From: Halanaerobium saccharolyticum
GTDB taxonomy: Bacteria; Bacillota; Halanaerobiia; Halanaerobiales; Halanaerobiaceae
Assembly (NCBI RefSeq): GCF_004362045.1
Contig: NZ_SNWX01000004.1
Span: 42,148-105,297, forward strand
Direction of reading: 5' to 3'
Length of the DNA: 63,150 nt
The number at the start of each line of letters is the position of its first letter. Position 1 is the first letter of the stretch. A program made the position numbers and the translations under genes. The notes under the pieces were generated by a model. The model was not told the origin of the DNA and made no database searches. It worked only from the letters and a program-made list of their open reading frames with translations. Of the stretch, positions 9,399 to 19,122 are shown one piece after another.

Positions 9399-10252
9399 TG
9401 AGAGTTTTAGTTACTGGTGCTGATGGTCAGCTTGGTTATGATGTTGTTAAAAAATTAAAAGGATTAGATACGGAGCATATTGGTGTGGATAAAGAAGATT
9501 TTGATTTAACAAATGAAACAGAAACTAAAGAATTTATTTTAGATTATCAACCAGATGAAATTATCCACTGTGCAGCTTATACTGATGTTGATCAGGCTGA
9601 AGTAGAAAAAGAGTTATGTTATAAGGTTAATGTTGAAGGCACTAGATATGTAGCTGAAGCAGCTAAAGAATTAGATGCAAAAATGCTTTATATAAGTACT
9701 GATTATGTCTTTGATGGTCAGGGTGAAGAACCTTTTGAAGTAACTGATGAGCCTAATCCCATTAATTATTATGGTGAAACAAAATATCAGGGAGAGCAAG
9801 AAGTACAGAAATCATTAGATAAATACTTTATTGTTAGAACTTCCTGGGTTTTTGGAGAGCATGGAGATAATTTTGTTAAAACAATGCTTAAATTAGGCAA
9901 AGAAAGAGATGAAATATCAGTTGTTGCTGACCAATATGGTTCACCCACTTATACTGGTGATTTAGCCGAACTTATTATTGAGATGATAAGAACTGATAAA
10001 TATGGTATTTACCATGCAACTAATGAAGGCTTTTGTAGTTGGTTTGAATTTGCTAAAGAGATATTTAATGTTGCAGATATTGATGTCAAAGTTAGGCCTG
10101 TTAGTAGTTATAAGTTTGAGACTAAAGCAGAGAGACCTAGAAATTCTAAATTATCTAAAGTAGCTTTATTTGATAATGGGTTCAAAAAACTGATTCAATA
10201 TAAAGAAAGTATAAGAATATATTATAAAGTTTCAAATGATAATATATTATAA
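9398..10252 (+). CDS. rmlD: dTDP-4-dehydrorhamnose reductase
   Basis: RmlD reduces dTDP-4-keto-L-rhamnose to dTDP-L-rhamnose. It has VTGADGQLGYDV, HCAAYTDVDQAE, STDYVFDGQG, the YYGETKYQGE active site, SWVFGEHG, and the AERPRNSKLSK motif near the C-terminus. The last 25 residues are AT-rich and diverge from the family, so the C-terminus may have been altered at a junction with the following strain-specific glycosyltransferase. Confidence 0.95.
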   Translation: MRVLVTGADGQLGYDVVKKLKGLDTEHIGVDKEDFDLTNETETKEFILDYQPDEIIHCAAYTDVDQAEVEKELCYKVNVEGTRYVAEAAKELDAKMLYISTDYVFDGQGEEPFEVTDEPNPINYYGETKYQGEQEVQKSLDKYFIVRTSWVFGEHGDNFVKTMLKLGKERDEISVVADQYGSPTYTGDLAELIIEMIRTDKYGIYHATNEGFCSWFEFAKEIFNVADIDVKVRPVSSYKFETKAERPRNSKLSKVALFDNGFKKLIQYKESIRIYYKVSNDNIL

Positions 10253-10285
10253 ATTCATTTTTTAAGTGCGAAAGTAGGTTTTTAA

Positions 10286-11455
10286 ATGAATAAAAAGATT
10301 CTATATGTTGGTGGATTTGAATTACCTGATAAAAATGCTGCAGCACATAGAGTAATTGCAAATGGAAAAATATTTAACAAATTGGGTTATGAAGTAGATT
10401 TTTTAGGGATTACTCAGAACAATAAAGTTGATGAATTTTGGAAATGCAAAGGAAAATACCAAGGATTTAATTATTGGACTATTCCGTATCCTACAAATAA
10501 TTCAGATTGGCTAAATTATGTTACTTCTATTAAAAAACTAAAAAAAATTATTAAAAAAAACAATAAAAAATATAGTCACATTATAATATATAATTTTCCT
10601 GCAATTGCTTCTATAAAATTAATAAATTATTGCAAAAAAAAAGATATAAAGTTAATTGCTGATTGTACAGAATGGTATGGATTGAATAGATATAATTTGC
10701 GTAGGATTTTAAAGTTTTTGGATTCAGAATTGAGAATGAGGTTAATTAATAAAAAAGTGGATGGTGTAATTTGCATCAGTGGTTTTTTAGCTGATTATTA
10801 TGATAATATAACCAATAAAATAATTTTACCTCCATTAGTAGATACTAATAATAAAAAATGGAATATAAATGTTAATAATAATAATAACAAATTAAGTTTT
10901 ATATATGCTGGGTCACCAGGAAGTAATAAAGATAGAATTAATTTAGTAATTGAGAGTCTTATCAATGTCTATAATAAAAAGTCAAATATAGAATTTAATT
11001 TAGTAGGTTTAGATGAAAATGAATATTTGGAAATTTATCCAGAACATAAAACTGAAATAAAAGACATAAAAAAGTTTACTAATTTTTATGGTCGGATATC
11101 TCATGAAAAAGTAATTACATTAACAAAAAAATCAGATTTCACAATATTTTTTAGAGAAAAAAACAAAGCCAATATGGCTGGTTTTCCAACTAAATTTGTA
11201 GAATCCTTTACTTGTGGAACTCCAGTTATTACTAATAAAACTAGTGATTTAAAGAAATATTTAAAAGAAGGAAAAAATGGGTTTTGGATAGATGTGAGTA
11301 ATAAGAAAAAAATTAATAAAAAACTTCTTAAAATCACTAATTTATCCTCAGAAAAAATTGAATTTATGTCAAATTACACTAAGGGAAATAATTATTTTGA
11401 CTATAAGAACAAAGTGAATTTATTAGAAAAATTTTTGAATCAAATATCAAATTGA
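10286..11455 (+). CDS. Glycosyltransferase family 4-like protein
   Basis: A GT-B protein: N-terminal donor-independent domain (KKILYVGGFELPDKNAAAHR), a second domain starting at LSFIYAGSPGSNKDRI, and an EX7E-like region around NMAGFPTKFVESFTCGTPVI. Runs of asparagine and lysine reflect strong AT bias. It probably adds one sugar of the repeat unit. The ATG follows GCGAAAGTAGG. The end overlaps by 4 bases an upstream TTG that could be read as a longer capE, but capE starts at 11488. Confidence 0.8.
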   Translation: MNKKILYVGGFELPDKNAAAHRVIANGKIFNKLGYEVDFLGITQNNKVDEFWKCKGKYQGFNYWTIPYPTNNSDWLNYVTSIKKLKKIIKKNNKKYSHIIIYNFPAIASIKLINYCKKKDIKLIADCTEWYGLNRYNLRRILKFLDSELRMRLINKKVDGVICISGFLADYYDNITNKIILPPLVDTNNKKWNINVNNNNNKLSFIYAGSPGSNKDRINLVIESLINVYNKKSNIEFNLVGLDENEYLEIYPEHKTEIKDIKKFTNFYGRISHEKVITLTKKSDFTIFFREKNKANMAGFPTKFVESFTCGTPVITNKTSDLKKYLKEGKNGFWIDVSNKKKINKKLLKITNLSSEKIEFMSNYTKGNNYFDYKNKVNLLEKFLNQISN

Positions 11456-11487
11456 TTGTTATTTATTTTAAAGAGGATGGTTATATA

Positions 11488-12507
11488 ATGTTCAAAAATA
11501 AAACACTATTAATAACAGGTGGTACAGGTTCATTTGGTAATGCAGTTTTAAAAAGATTTTTAGATACAGATATTAAAGAAATAAGAATTTTTTCTCGTGA
11601 TGAAAAAAAACAGAATGATATGCGTAAAAAATATAGAAATGATAAAATAAAGTTCTTTATTGGTAATGTTAGAGATGAGAACAGCTTAAGAGATGCTATG
11701 CATGGAGTAGATTATATTTTTCATGCTGCAGCTTTAAAACAGGTTCCTTCCTGTGAATTCTTTCCAGTCGAAGCTGTTAAAACAAATATCTTAGGGACCA
11801 ATAATGTGCTTAATGCTGCTGTAGCCAGTGGAGTAGAAAAAGTTATCTGTTTATCTACAGATAAAGCAGCTTATCCAATTAATGCGATGGGAATATCTAA
11901 GGCTATGATGGAAAAAGTATTTGTAGCTAAATCACAAAAATTATCTACAGAAGAAACAGTTATCTGTGGAACCCGCTATGGTAATGTAATGGCTTCTCGT
12001 GGTTCAGTTATTCCATTGTTTATCAAACAGATAAAAGATGGTGATCCAATTACTGTAACTAATCCAGATATGACAAGATTTTTAATGAAACTGGAGGAAG
12101 CAGTTGAATTAGTGCTTTTTGCTTATGAGAATGCTGAGGCAGGAGATATAATGGTTCAAAAAGCTCCGGCCTGTACAATAGGAGATTTAGCACAGGCAAT
12201 TAAGGAACTATTTAATGTTGAGAATGAAATCAAAATAATCGGTACCAGACATGGAGAAAAGTTATTTGAAACTTTACTTACTAAAGAAGAATATTTAGTA
12301 GCAGAAGATCTTGGTGGTTTCTTTAGAGTACCAGCTGATACCAGAGATTTAAATTATGATAAGTATTTTGTAGAAGGAGAAGAAGAACTCTCCGGTAATA
12401 AAGAATATAATTCTCACAATACAAAAAGATTAACTGTAGAAGAAATAAAAGATAAATTATTAGAACTTGATTATGTACAGAATGAATTAAATAATTGGCC
12501 TGAATAA
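11488..12507 (+). CDS. capE: CapE-like UDP-GlcNAc 4,6-dehydratase/5-epimerase
   Basis: First enzyme of the UDP-L-FucNAc branch. The SDR motif TGGTGSFGNAV, the FHAAALKQVPSCEFFP stretch, the STDKAAYPINAMGISK active region (with Met where many SDRs have Tyr, as in CapE) and RYGNVMASRGSVIPLF identify it. ATG 11488 follows AAGAGGATGG and gives a standard 339 residues; an in-frame TTG at 11452 is inside the previous gene. capF follows after 17 bases. Confidence 0.92.
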   Translation: MFKNKTLLITGGTGSFGNAVLKRFLDTDIKEIRIFSRDEKKQNDMRKKYRNDKIKFFIGNVRDENSLRDAMHGVDYIFHAAALKQVPSCEFFPVEAVKTNILGTNNVLNAAVASGVEKVICLSTDKAAYPINAMGISKAMMEKVFVAKSQKLSTEETVICGTRYGNVMASRGSVIPLFIKQIKDGDPITVTNPDMTRFLMKLEEAVELVLFAYENAEAGDIMVQKAPACTIGDLAQAIKELFNVENEIKIIGTRHGEKLFETLLTKEEYLVAEDLGGFFRVPADTRDLNYDKYFVEGEEELSGNKEYNSHNTKRLTVEEIKDKLLELDYVQNELNNWPE

Positions 12508-14757
12508 AGGAAGGTTGATCTTTAATGAAAATATTAGTAACAGGTTCAGAAGGATTCGTAGGTAAAAACTTAAGAGCTGAATTAAAAAATAGAGGTTATG
12601 AAGATATATTCTCTTATGATAGAGACTCAGATGAAAAATTATTAGATAAATATACTAAAGAATGTGATTTTGTTTATCATCTGGCCGGTGTTAACCGTCC
12701 AGAAAATGATGAAGAATTTATGAAGGGTAATTATGGTTTTACTTCTAAAGTTTTAAATCTATTAAAAGAACATAATAATCAGGCTCCAGTTTTAATAACT
12801 TCTTCCATTCAGGCTGAATTAGATAATCCCTATGGTAGAAGTAAAAAAGCTGGTGAAGAAGTTATCTTTGAATATGGCAGAGAAACAGGAGCAGAAGTCT
12901 ATGTTTATCGCTTGCCTAACCTCTTTGGAAAGTGGTCAAGACCAAACTATAATTCAGTAGTAGCTACTTTCTGTCATAATATAGCTAATGATTTAGAAAT
13001 TGAAGTTCATGATCCGGAAGTAGAATTAACTCTAGCCTATATTGATGATGTAGTAGAGCAGTTTATTAATTTTTTAGATGATCAAGTAGTTAAAGAAGAT
13101 AAATACTGTAAAGTACCGGTAACTCATGATGTTAAACTTGGTAAATTAGCAGAATTAATAAAAAGTTTTAAAGAAAGCCGAGAAAATCTTTATCTACCTG
13201 ATATGGGTGATGAATTCACTAAAAAATTATATAGCATGTATTTAAGTTATCTACCAGAAGATAACTTTTCTTATGATTTAACAATGCATCAGGATGAAAG
13301 AGGTTTTTTTACAGAAATGCTGAGAACTGAAGATAGTGGTCAGGTCTCTATTAATGTATCCAAACCAGGTATAACTAAAGGAAACCACTGGCATCATACT
13401 AAAAATGAAAAGTTTTTAGTAGTCAGCGGTCAGGGAATAATTAGATTCAGAGATATTTATTCTGAGGAAGTAATAGAATATGAGGTAAGTGAAGATAAAT
13501 TAGAAGTAGTAGATATCCCAACTGGTTATACCCACAATATAGAAAATACTGGTGATACAAATATGGTAACAGTAATGTGGGCAAATGAATCTTATGATCC
13601 AGATAATCCTGATACATACTTTTTGGAGGTTTAATTAAATGGATAAGTTAAAAGTAATGACTATTATCGGTACCAGACCTGAGATAATCCGTTTATCTGA
13701 GGTTATAAAAGCCTGTGATAGATATTTTAATCATCACTTAGTACATACAGGTCAGAATTATGATTATGAGCTAAATGAGGTCTTTTTTGAAGAACTAGGA
13801 ATCAGAGAACCAGATCATTTTTTAGAAGCTGTAGGAGATCATTTAGGAGACACTATAGGAAATATAATCTCAAAATCTTATGAGCTTTTAGCTGAAGAAA
13901 TGCCAGATGCCTTACTTATCTTGGGTGATACAAACTCTGCTCTCTGCTCTATAGCAGCTAAAAGATTAAAAATACCAATTTTCCATATGGAAGCTGGGAA
14001 TAGATGTTTTGATCAGAATGTGCCTGAAGAAATTAATAGAAAGATTGTAGATCATATTTCAGATATTAATCTACCATACACAGAACACAGCCGCAGATAT
14101 TTGTTATCAGAAGGTATCAGAAAAGAACATATTTTTGTAACCGGTTCACCAATGACTGAAGTAATAAAAAAACACAAAACAGAAATAGAGAACAGTAATG
14201 TCTTAGAAGAACTAGATCTTGAAAAAGATAATTATTTTTTAGTTTCTGCTCATCGGGAAGAAAATGTAGATAATGAAGAAAACTTTTTATCTTTGATGAA
14301 TGCCTTAAATGATATTGCAGAAAAATATCAGATGTCAATTGTTTATTCAACTCATCCCAGAAGTAAAAAAAGAATTGAAGAAAGAGGATTTAAATTTCAT
14401 CCTTTAGTCAAACAGCTTAAACCTTTTGGTTTCTTTGATTATAATAAGTTGCAGTTAAATTCTTTCTGTACTCTATCTGACAGTGGAACTCTTTCTGAAG
14501 AATCAGCTATTTTAGGTTTTCCAGGTGTTTTAATTAGAACTTCTACAGAAAGACCGGAGGTTTTAGATAAAGGTACAGTTGTAATTGGTGGTATAACTGA
14601 AAAAGATATAGTTCAGGCTGTTGATTTAAGCAGAAACATGAAAAAGAATGATGAACAAACTTATTTAGCTGATGATTATCAGGATGATAATGTATCAGTT
14701 AAGGTAGTTAAACTTATTCAAAGTTATGCTAAAATCATTGATGATATTGTTTGGAGG
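12450..14757 (+). repeat. Direct repeat, copy 2 (capE end-capF-capG)
   Basis: Second copy of the repeat described at 1-2313, shifted by 12449 bases. Here the complete capE is present upstream, so the part that can be compared starts at base 12450 only because the window starts there. Recombination between the copies would remove or duplicate the flippase, five glycosylation/epimerase genes and rmlACBD between them. Confidence 0.9.
12525..13634 (+). CDS. capF: CapF-like bifunctional UDP-L-FucNAc pathway enzyme, copy 2
   Basis: Same 369-residue SDR plus cupin protein as at 76-1185, differing at roughly a dozen residues (for example DSDEKL for ETDEKL near residue 35, RPEND for RPRND near residue 60). 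All motifs listed for copy 1 are intact, so both copies look functional. Spacing to capE and capG is identical to copy 1. Confidence 0.93.
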   Translation: MKILVTGSEGFVGKNLRAELKNRGYEDIFSYDRDSDEKLLDKYTKECDFVYHLAGVNRPENDEEFMKGNYGFTSKVLNLLKEHNNQAPVLITSSIQAELDNPYGRSKKAGEEVIFEYGRETGAEVYVYRLPNLFGKWSRPNYNSVVATFCHNIANDLEIEVHDPEVELTLAYIDDVVEQFINFLDDQVVKEDKYCKVPVTHDVKLGKLAELIKSFKESRENLYLPDMGDEFTKKLYSMYLSYLPEDNFSYDLTMHQDERGFFTEMLRTEDSGQVSINVSKPGITKGNHWHHTKNEKFLVVSGQGIIRFRDIYSEEVIEYEVSEDKLEVVDIPTGYTHNIENTGDTNMVTVMWANESYDPDNPDTYFLEV

Positions 14758-14763
14758 AAATAG
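13639..14763 (+). CDS. capG: CapG-like UDP-sugar 2-epimerase, copy 2
   Basis: Same family and motifs as the copy at 1190-2323; 374 residues. It ends at TGGAGGAAATAG, so its last codons double as the ribosome binding site (GGAGG) of the glycosyltransferase that starts 3 bases after the stop. This C-terminal difference from copy 1 shows that each copy has been fused to a different downstream module. Confidence 0.93.
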   Translation: MDKLKVMTIIGTRPEIIRLSEVIKACDRYFNHHLVHTGQNYDYELNEVFFEELGIREPDHFLEAVGDHLGDTIGNIISKSYELLAEEMPDALLILGDTNSALCSIAAKRLKIPIFHMEAGNRCFDQNVPEEINRKIVDHISDINLPYTEHSRRYLLSEGIRKEHIFVTGSPMTEVIKKHKTEIENSNVLEELDLEKDNYFLVSAHREENVDNEENFLSLMNALNDIAEKYQMSIVYSTHPRSKKRIEERGFKFHPLVKQLKPFGFFDYNKLQLNSFCTLSDSGTLSEESAILGFPGVLIRTSTERPEVLDKGTVVIGGITEKDIVQAVDLSRNMKKNDEQTYLADDYQDDNVSVKVVKLIQSYAKIIDDIVWRK

Positions 14764-14765
14764 TA

Positions 14766-15584
14766 ATGAACAAATTTTTTTTTATCGCTGTAAACTATAA
14801 TGAAGCAGACCATACTATTAAATATATAGATAGTGTCAATAAAATTTTAACTGAAGAGAATGATTTGATCAGAATAATAATTGTTGATAATAATTCTGAT
14901 GATTCTGATTTTAGTAAAATCAAAAAATATGCAAGTAGTTTTAAAAATGTAGAATTAGTTAGACTAGATAAAAATCTAGGTTATTTTTCTGGTTTAAATG
15001 AGGGAATTAAGTTAGTCAATAAAAAAGATAAAAGCTATTTAGTTATCGGTAATAACGATCTAATATTTGATAAAAAGTTTTTGCATAATTTTAAAATGAT
15101 TGATTTTAATAATAAAACTTTTGTTATTGCACCAAATATAATTACAAGAGATGGTAAACATCAAAATCCTCATGTTATTAATAAAGTTTCTTTTATTAAT
15201 AGACTAAAAGCTAAAATTTATTTTTCAAACTATTATATTGGTCAGTTTTTTAAATTTATAAATAGTTTTTTAAAAAAATGGATATTTAACTCAAATAAGA
15301 GTGATCAAATTAATAAGAAAATGACAATAAAAAGAGGAATAGGAGCATGTTATTTATTAACTCCATTCTTTTTCGAGCACTATGAATTGCTTGATGATAG
15401 AGTTTTTATGTGGGGAGAAGAAGCATTATTGTCTAATCAAGTAGAAAAAGCTGGTGGGCGAACATTATATGTCCCCTCTTTGTTAGTGTATCATCATGAA
15501 AATGCGAGTGTAAAAAAAATTAGTTCTAGAAAAAAATATAAAATGGTAAAAGAATCATATAAAATATATAAGAAATATTTATAA
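14766..15584 (+). CDS. Glycosyltransferase family 2
   Basis: A GT-A protein with the N-terminal nucleotide-binding region (FFIAVNYNEADHTIKYI, IIVDNNSDDSD), a GNNDLIF segment that carries the metal-binding acidic residues in this subgroup, and the acceptor-site region RVFMWGEEALLSNQVEKAG. It resembles rhamnosyl- and related transferases of this type. I start it at ATG 14766 using GGAGGAAA at the end of capG; the in-frame TTG at 14751 lies within that site. Confidence 0.87.
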   Translation: MNKFFFIAVNYNEADHTIKYIDSVNKILTEENDLIRIIIVDNNSDDSDFSKIKKYASSFKNVELVRLDKNLGYFSGLNEGIKLVNKKDKSYLVIGNNDLIFDKKFLHNFKMIDFNNKTFVIAPNIITRDGKHQNPHVINKVSFINRLKAKIYFSNYYIGQFFKFINSFLKKWIFNSNKSDQINKKMTIKRGIGACYLLTPFFFEHYELLDDRVFMWGEEALLSNQVEKAGGRTLYVPSLLVYHHENASVKKISSRKKYKMVKESYKIYKKYL

Positions 15585-15599
15585 AGTGGGTTTTAAATT

Positions 15600-16679
15600 A
15601 TGATATATGCATTTTCTATAAGTTTGATAGTATTTAATGTTTTAATATCTTTATTAAAAATCAAAAACAAGAAAATCCAATTATTTTTTAAATCTATAAT
15701 TTTATTTTTCATGTGGATATTATATTGGGGTAATTATACTTCTGCAGATTATGATAATTATAAATGGTTATATAAAAGTTTAGCAACAAGTTCTGAATGG
15801 ATAATAGGTAATCAACCAGGGTTTGCAATATTTATGAAGATAGGTTCTATTTTAAATTTAGATTATAACCAATTTTTATTAGTTGTTTCATTTATTAGTT
15901 TTTGGTTAATTATTTTTACAGTCGAAAAATATTCTCATGAATCAAATATAGTTTATGTATTTTATTTTATTTCTCCATTTATATTAGATGTAGTTCAAGT
16001 AAAACATTTTTTATCAATGTCTATTATTATTTATTCTTTAAAATATTTAGAAAAAAGAAATTTAAAAAATGATATAAAATTCGTAATTATGATATTTTTG
16101 GCTATGTCAATTCATTATGTAGCATTGTTTTTTTTGCCATTGGTTTTATTAAATAAAATAAAGCCAGAACAAATAAAGCTAATTGTTTTATCTTTGTTTA
16201 TAGCATTAAGTATATTTGTTATTACTGGTGTTTTTAAAGATGTAGTATATTTGTTATTTAATCCCCAAAAAATGGATAGATATTTTTTAATCAATCCTAG
16301 CTTTGGAGTTTTATTTGTTTATATTGTTCAAAGTTTTATAATTTTTTCAATTATTTTATTGAAAAAATTTTTAAATCAAAAAAAAATCAGTAATAATTTT
16401 ATTAATTTAGTTTACAAAATTAATATATATTCATTCCTGTTATTTCCGTTATATTTTATTAATGTGGCTTTTATAAGAGGTTTTAGAATATTAATGATTC
16501 CTAATTATATATTTATTTCATATTCCCTTAATTTAATGAACAATAGAAATAGAATAATAATAATATTCTTTTCTTTTTTGTTTATATTGTTTTTGCTTTT
16601 TTTCTTTAGTTTAGGTTCTTCGTTTAAAAATTCTTTAATACCTATTTTTGAAAATAATTTAATATTTGATTTATTATAA
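15600..16679 (+). CDS. EpsG/Wzy-like polysaccharide polymerase
   Basis: A 359-residue integral membrane protein with about 10 hydrophobic segments. The early ...YWGNYTSADYDNYKWLY stretch and the VVQVKHFLSMSIIIYSL-like region fit the EpsG family of polysaccharide polymerases. It would join flipped repeat units on the outer face of the membrane. It is the only polymerase-like gene here and is strongly AT-rich. A shorter, more degenerate Wzy is the alternative name. Confidence 0.72.
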   Translation: MIYAFSISLIVFNVLISLLKIKNKKIQLFFKSIILFFMWILYWGNYTSADYDNYKWLYKSLATSSEWIIGNQPGFAIFMKIGSILNLDYNQFLLVVSFISFWLIIFTVEKYSHESNIVYVFYFISPFILDVVQVKHFLSMSIIIYSLKYLEKRNLKNDIKFVIMIFLAMSIHYVALFFLPLVLLNKIKPEQIKLIVLSLFIALSIFVITGVFKDVVYLLFNPQKMDRYFLINPSFGVLFVYIVQSFIIFSIILLKKFLNQKKISNNFINLVYKINIYSFLLFPLYFINVAFIRGFRILMIPNYIFISYSLNLMNNRNRIIIIFFSFLFILFLLFFFSLGSSFKNSLIPIFENNLIFDLL

Positions 16680-16800
16680 TTATAAAATTTGCATATAATT
16701 CTCTGACCGAATGTAGAAAATAATTTAAATTCATTATAGATTCTTAAAGGAAGATACTTAGGATAACAGGGTTTTAAAAATATATTAAGGATGTGATTTT

Positions 16801-18129
16801 TTGTATTTAAAAAAATTAATTAAAAACAAAAAAGAAAAAATATCAATAGTAGGTCTTGGTTATGTAGGTCTACCTATAGCGGTTGCTTTTGCTGAAAAGG
16901 CAGATGTTATCGCTTATGATATCAATCAGAAAAAGGTAGATAAATATAAACAGGGAATAGATGTAACCAAAGAAGCAGGAGATCAGGCAGTTAAAGAATC
17001 TACTGCTCTTTTTACTGCAGATGAAAGCAAATTAAGAGAAGCTAAATTTCATATAGTAGCAGTGCCAACTCCAATAACTAAGGATAAAAATCCAGACCTT
17101 TCAATAGTTAAATCAGCAAGTCGAAGTGTTGGCAGGAATTTAACTAAAGGTTCAATAGTAGTTTATGAATCAACAGTTTATCCAGGAGTAACAGAAGAAA
17201 TCTGTATTCCAATTTTAGAGAAAGAATCAGGTTTGAAGTGTGGAAAAGATTTTAAAGTAGGATATTCACCAGAAAGAATAAATCCTGGTGATAAAGTACA
17301 TAGATTAAATACTATTGTTAAAGTGGTTTCTGGTATGGACCAGGAATCTTTAGATCAGATAGCTGCAGTTTATGAAATGGTAATTGATGCAGGGGTACAT
17401 AAGGCAGAAAGCATTAAAGTAGCTGAAGCTGCTAAAGTAATAGAAAATTCACAGCGGGATATTAATATAGCATTCATGAATGAGTTATCAGTAATTTTTG
17501 ATAAATTAGATATTGATACAAAATCAGTTCTAGAAGCAGCAGGAACTAAGTGGAACTTTTTAAATTTCACTCCAGGTTTAGTAGGAGGACACTGTATAGG
17601 AGTAGACCCTTATTATTTAACTTATAAAGCAGAACAGATAGGTTATCATTCTCAGATCATATTATCTGGTAGAAAAATAAATGATAATATGGGTAAATAT
17701 ACAGCAGAACAGACTGTTAAAAAGATGATCAATGCAAATAAACAGATTAAAGGCTCAAAGGTAGCTATTTTTGGTATCACCTTTAAAGAGAACTGTCCTG
17801 ATGTTAGAAACACTAAAGTAGTTGATTTAATCAATGAATTAAAAGAATATGGTGTAGAAGTAGAAATAGTTGATCCGGTAGCAGATAAAGAAGATCTTAA
17901 AGAAGTATATGATATAGAAACAATTAATAAAAACGAAATCAAAGATGCAGATGCTGTAATATTTGCAGTTGCCCATGATGAATTTGCCGAATTTAATTTA
18001 GATAATATTAAAGACTTATACTATCAGGATGCTGAGACAGATAATGATGGTTATGTATTGATGGATGTTAAAGGAATATTTGATAAAGAAAAAGCAGAAG
18101 CTGAAAATTATATATACTGGAGGCTTTAA
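16801..18129 (+). CDS. UDP-N-acetylhexosamine 6-dehydrogenase (WbpA/TviB type)
   Basis: A nucleotide-sugar dehydrogenase oxidising UDP-GlcNAc or UDP-GalNAc to the uronic acid with 2 NAD. It has the Rossmann GLGYVGLPIAVAFA at about residues 18-31, YSPERINPGD, ENSQRDINIAFMNE, the catalytic cysteine in GGHCIGVDPYY, and the C-terminal GITFKENCPDVRNTKV. Start is TTG after AAGGATGTG. The 121-base gap before it holds no gene. The following 4-epimerase makes the pair that yields UDP-GalNAcA. Confidence 0.9.
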   Translation: MYLKKLIKNKKEKISIVGLGYVGLPIAVAFAEKADVIAYDINQKKVDKYKQGIDVTKEAGDQAVKESTALFTADESKLREAKFHIVAVPTPITKDKNPDLSIVKSASRSVGRNLTKGSIVVYESTVYPGVTEEICIPILEKESGLKCGKDFKVGYSPERINPGDKVHRLNTIVKVVSGMDQESLDQIAAVYEMVIDAGVHKAESIKVAEAAKVIENSQRDINIAFMNELSVIFDKLDIDTKSVLEAAGTKWNFLNFTPGLVGGHCIGVDPYYLTYKAEQIGYHSQIILSGRKINDNMGKYTAEQTVKKMINANKQIKGSKVAIFGITFKENCPDVRNTKVVDLINELKEYGVEVEIVDPVADKEDLKEVYDIETINKNEIKDADAVIFAVAHDEFAEFNLDNIKDLYYQDAETDNDGYVLMDVKGIFDKEKAEAENYIYWRL

Positions 18130-18132
18130 TTA

Positions 18133-19107
18133 ATGGGATATCAGGATTTAGAATTTGCGAATGACTCAGTTTTTTTAATCACAGGTGCTGCAGGATTTAT
18201 AGGATCCAATTTAGTCGAAGCTGTACTTGATTTAGGTTATGAAGTTCGAGGAATAGATAACTTTTCTAACGGCAGAAAAGAAAATATAGAAGAATTTATA
18301 AATAATGAAAACTTCAATTTTATTGAAGGAGATATTAGAGATTACAAGACCTGTTTAAAAGCTGCAGAGGGTGTTGATTATATTCTACATCAGGCAGCAT
18401 TGGGGTCTGTACCTCGCTCAATGCGAGAACCTCTAATCTATGAAGATAATAATATTAAAGGGACTTCTAATATGATGGAAGCCGCCAGACAAAATAATGT
18501 TAAAAAATTTGTTTATGCTTCCTCTTCTTCTGTCTATGGTGATTCTAAAGAATTACCAAAAGAAGAAGGCAAGGAAGGACAAGTTTTATCTCCCTATGCT
18601 CTAACAAAATCAGTTAAAGAAGAATATGCTAAACTTTATACTAAAAGCTATGATTTAGAATGTATAGGTCTAAGATATTTTAATGTATTTGGCAGAAGAC
18701 AGGATCCATTTTCTGAATATGCTGCTGTAATACCTAAATTTATCAAAATCTTAAAAGATGGTAACCAGGTTGAAATCTATGGTGATGGTGAACAGTCAAG
18801 AGACTTTACCTATATCGAAAATGTAATTGAAGCTAACCTTAAAGCCTGTCTGGCAGATAGTAAAGCAGCTGGAGAAGCATTTAATATTGCTTATGGAGAA
18901 AGATTTACAATCAATAAAGTTTATGATCTAATGTGTGAAAAGTTGGAGATTGAAAGAGAACCAATTTATGCTCCAGAACGACCTGGGGATATAAAGCACA
19001 GTCTGGCTGATATTTCAAAGGCAGAAGAATTACTTAATTATGATCCGGATTGGGATTTCAAATCAGGTTTTGCTGAAGCTATAAAATGGTATAAAGAGAA
19101 TATATAG
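18133..19107 (+). CDS. UDP-N-acetylglucosamine 4-epimerase (WbpP/TviC type)
   Basis: An extended SDR with GAAGFIGSNL, the substrate-class signature ALGSVPRSMREP, active-site SSSSVYGDS and YALTKSVKE, and the RYFNVFGRRQDPFSEYAAVIPKF stretch. The SVPRS segment is typical of 4-epimerases acting on N-acetylated UDP-hexosamines and uronates. It starts 3 bases after the dehydrogenase stop, so the two enzymes probably work on the same sugar. Confidence 0.88.
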   Translation: MGYQDLEFANDSVFLITGAAGFIGSNLVEAVLDLGYEVRGIDNFSNGRKENIEEFINNENFNFIEGDIRDYKTCLKAAEGVDYILHQAALGSVPRSMREPLIYEDNNIKGTSNMMEAARQNNVKKFVYASSSSVYGDSKELPKEEGKEGQVLSPYALTKSVKEEYAKLYTKSYDLECIGLRYFNVFGRRQDPFSEYAAVIPKFIKILKDGNQVEIYGDGEQSRDFTYIENVIEANLKACLADSKAAGEAFNIAYGERFTINKVYDLMCEKLEIEREPIYAPERPGDIKHSLADISKAEELLNYDPDWDFKSGFAEAIKWYKENI

Positions 19108-19122
19108 CAAAGAGGTGCATTA

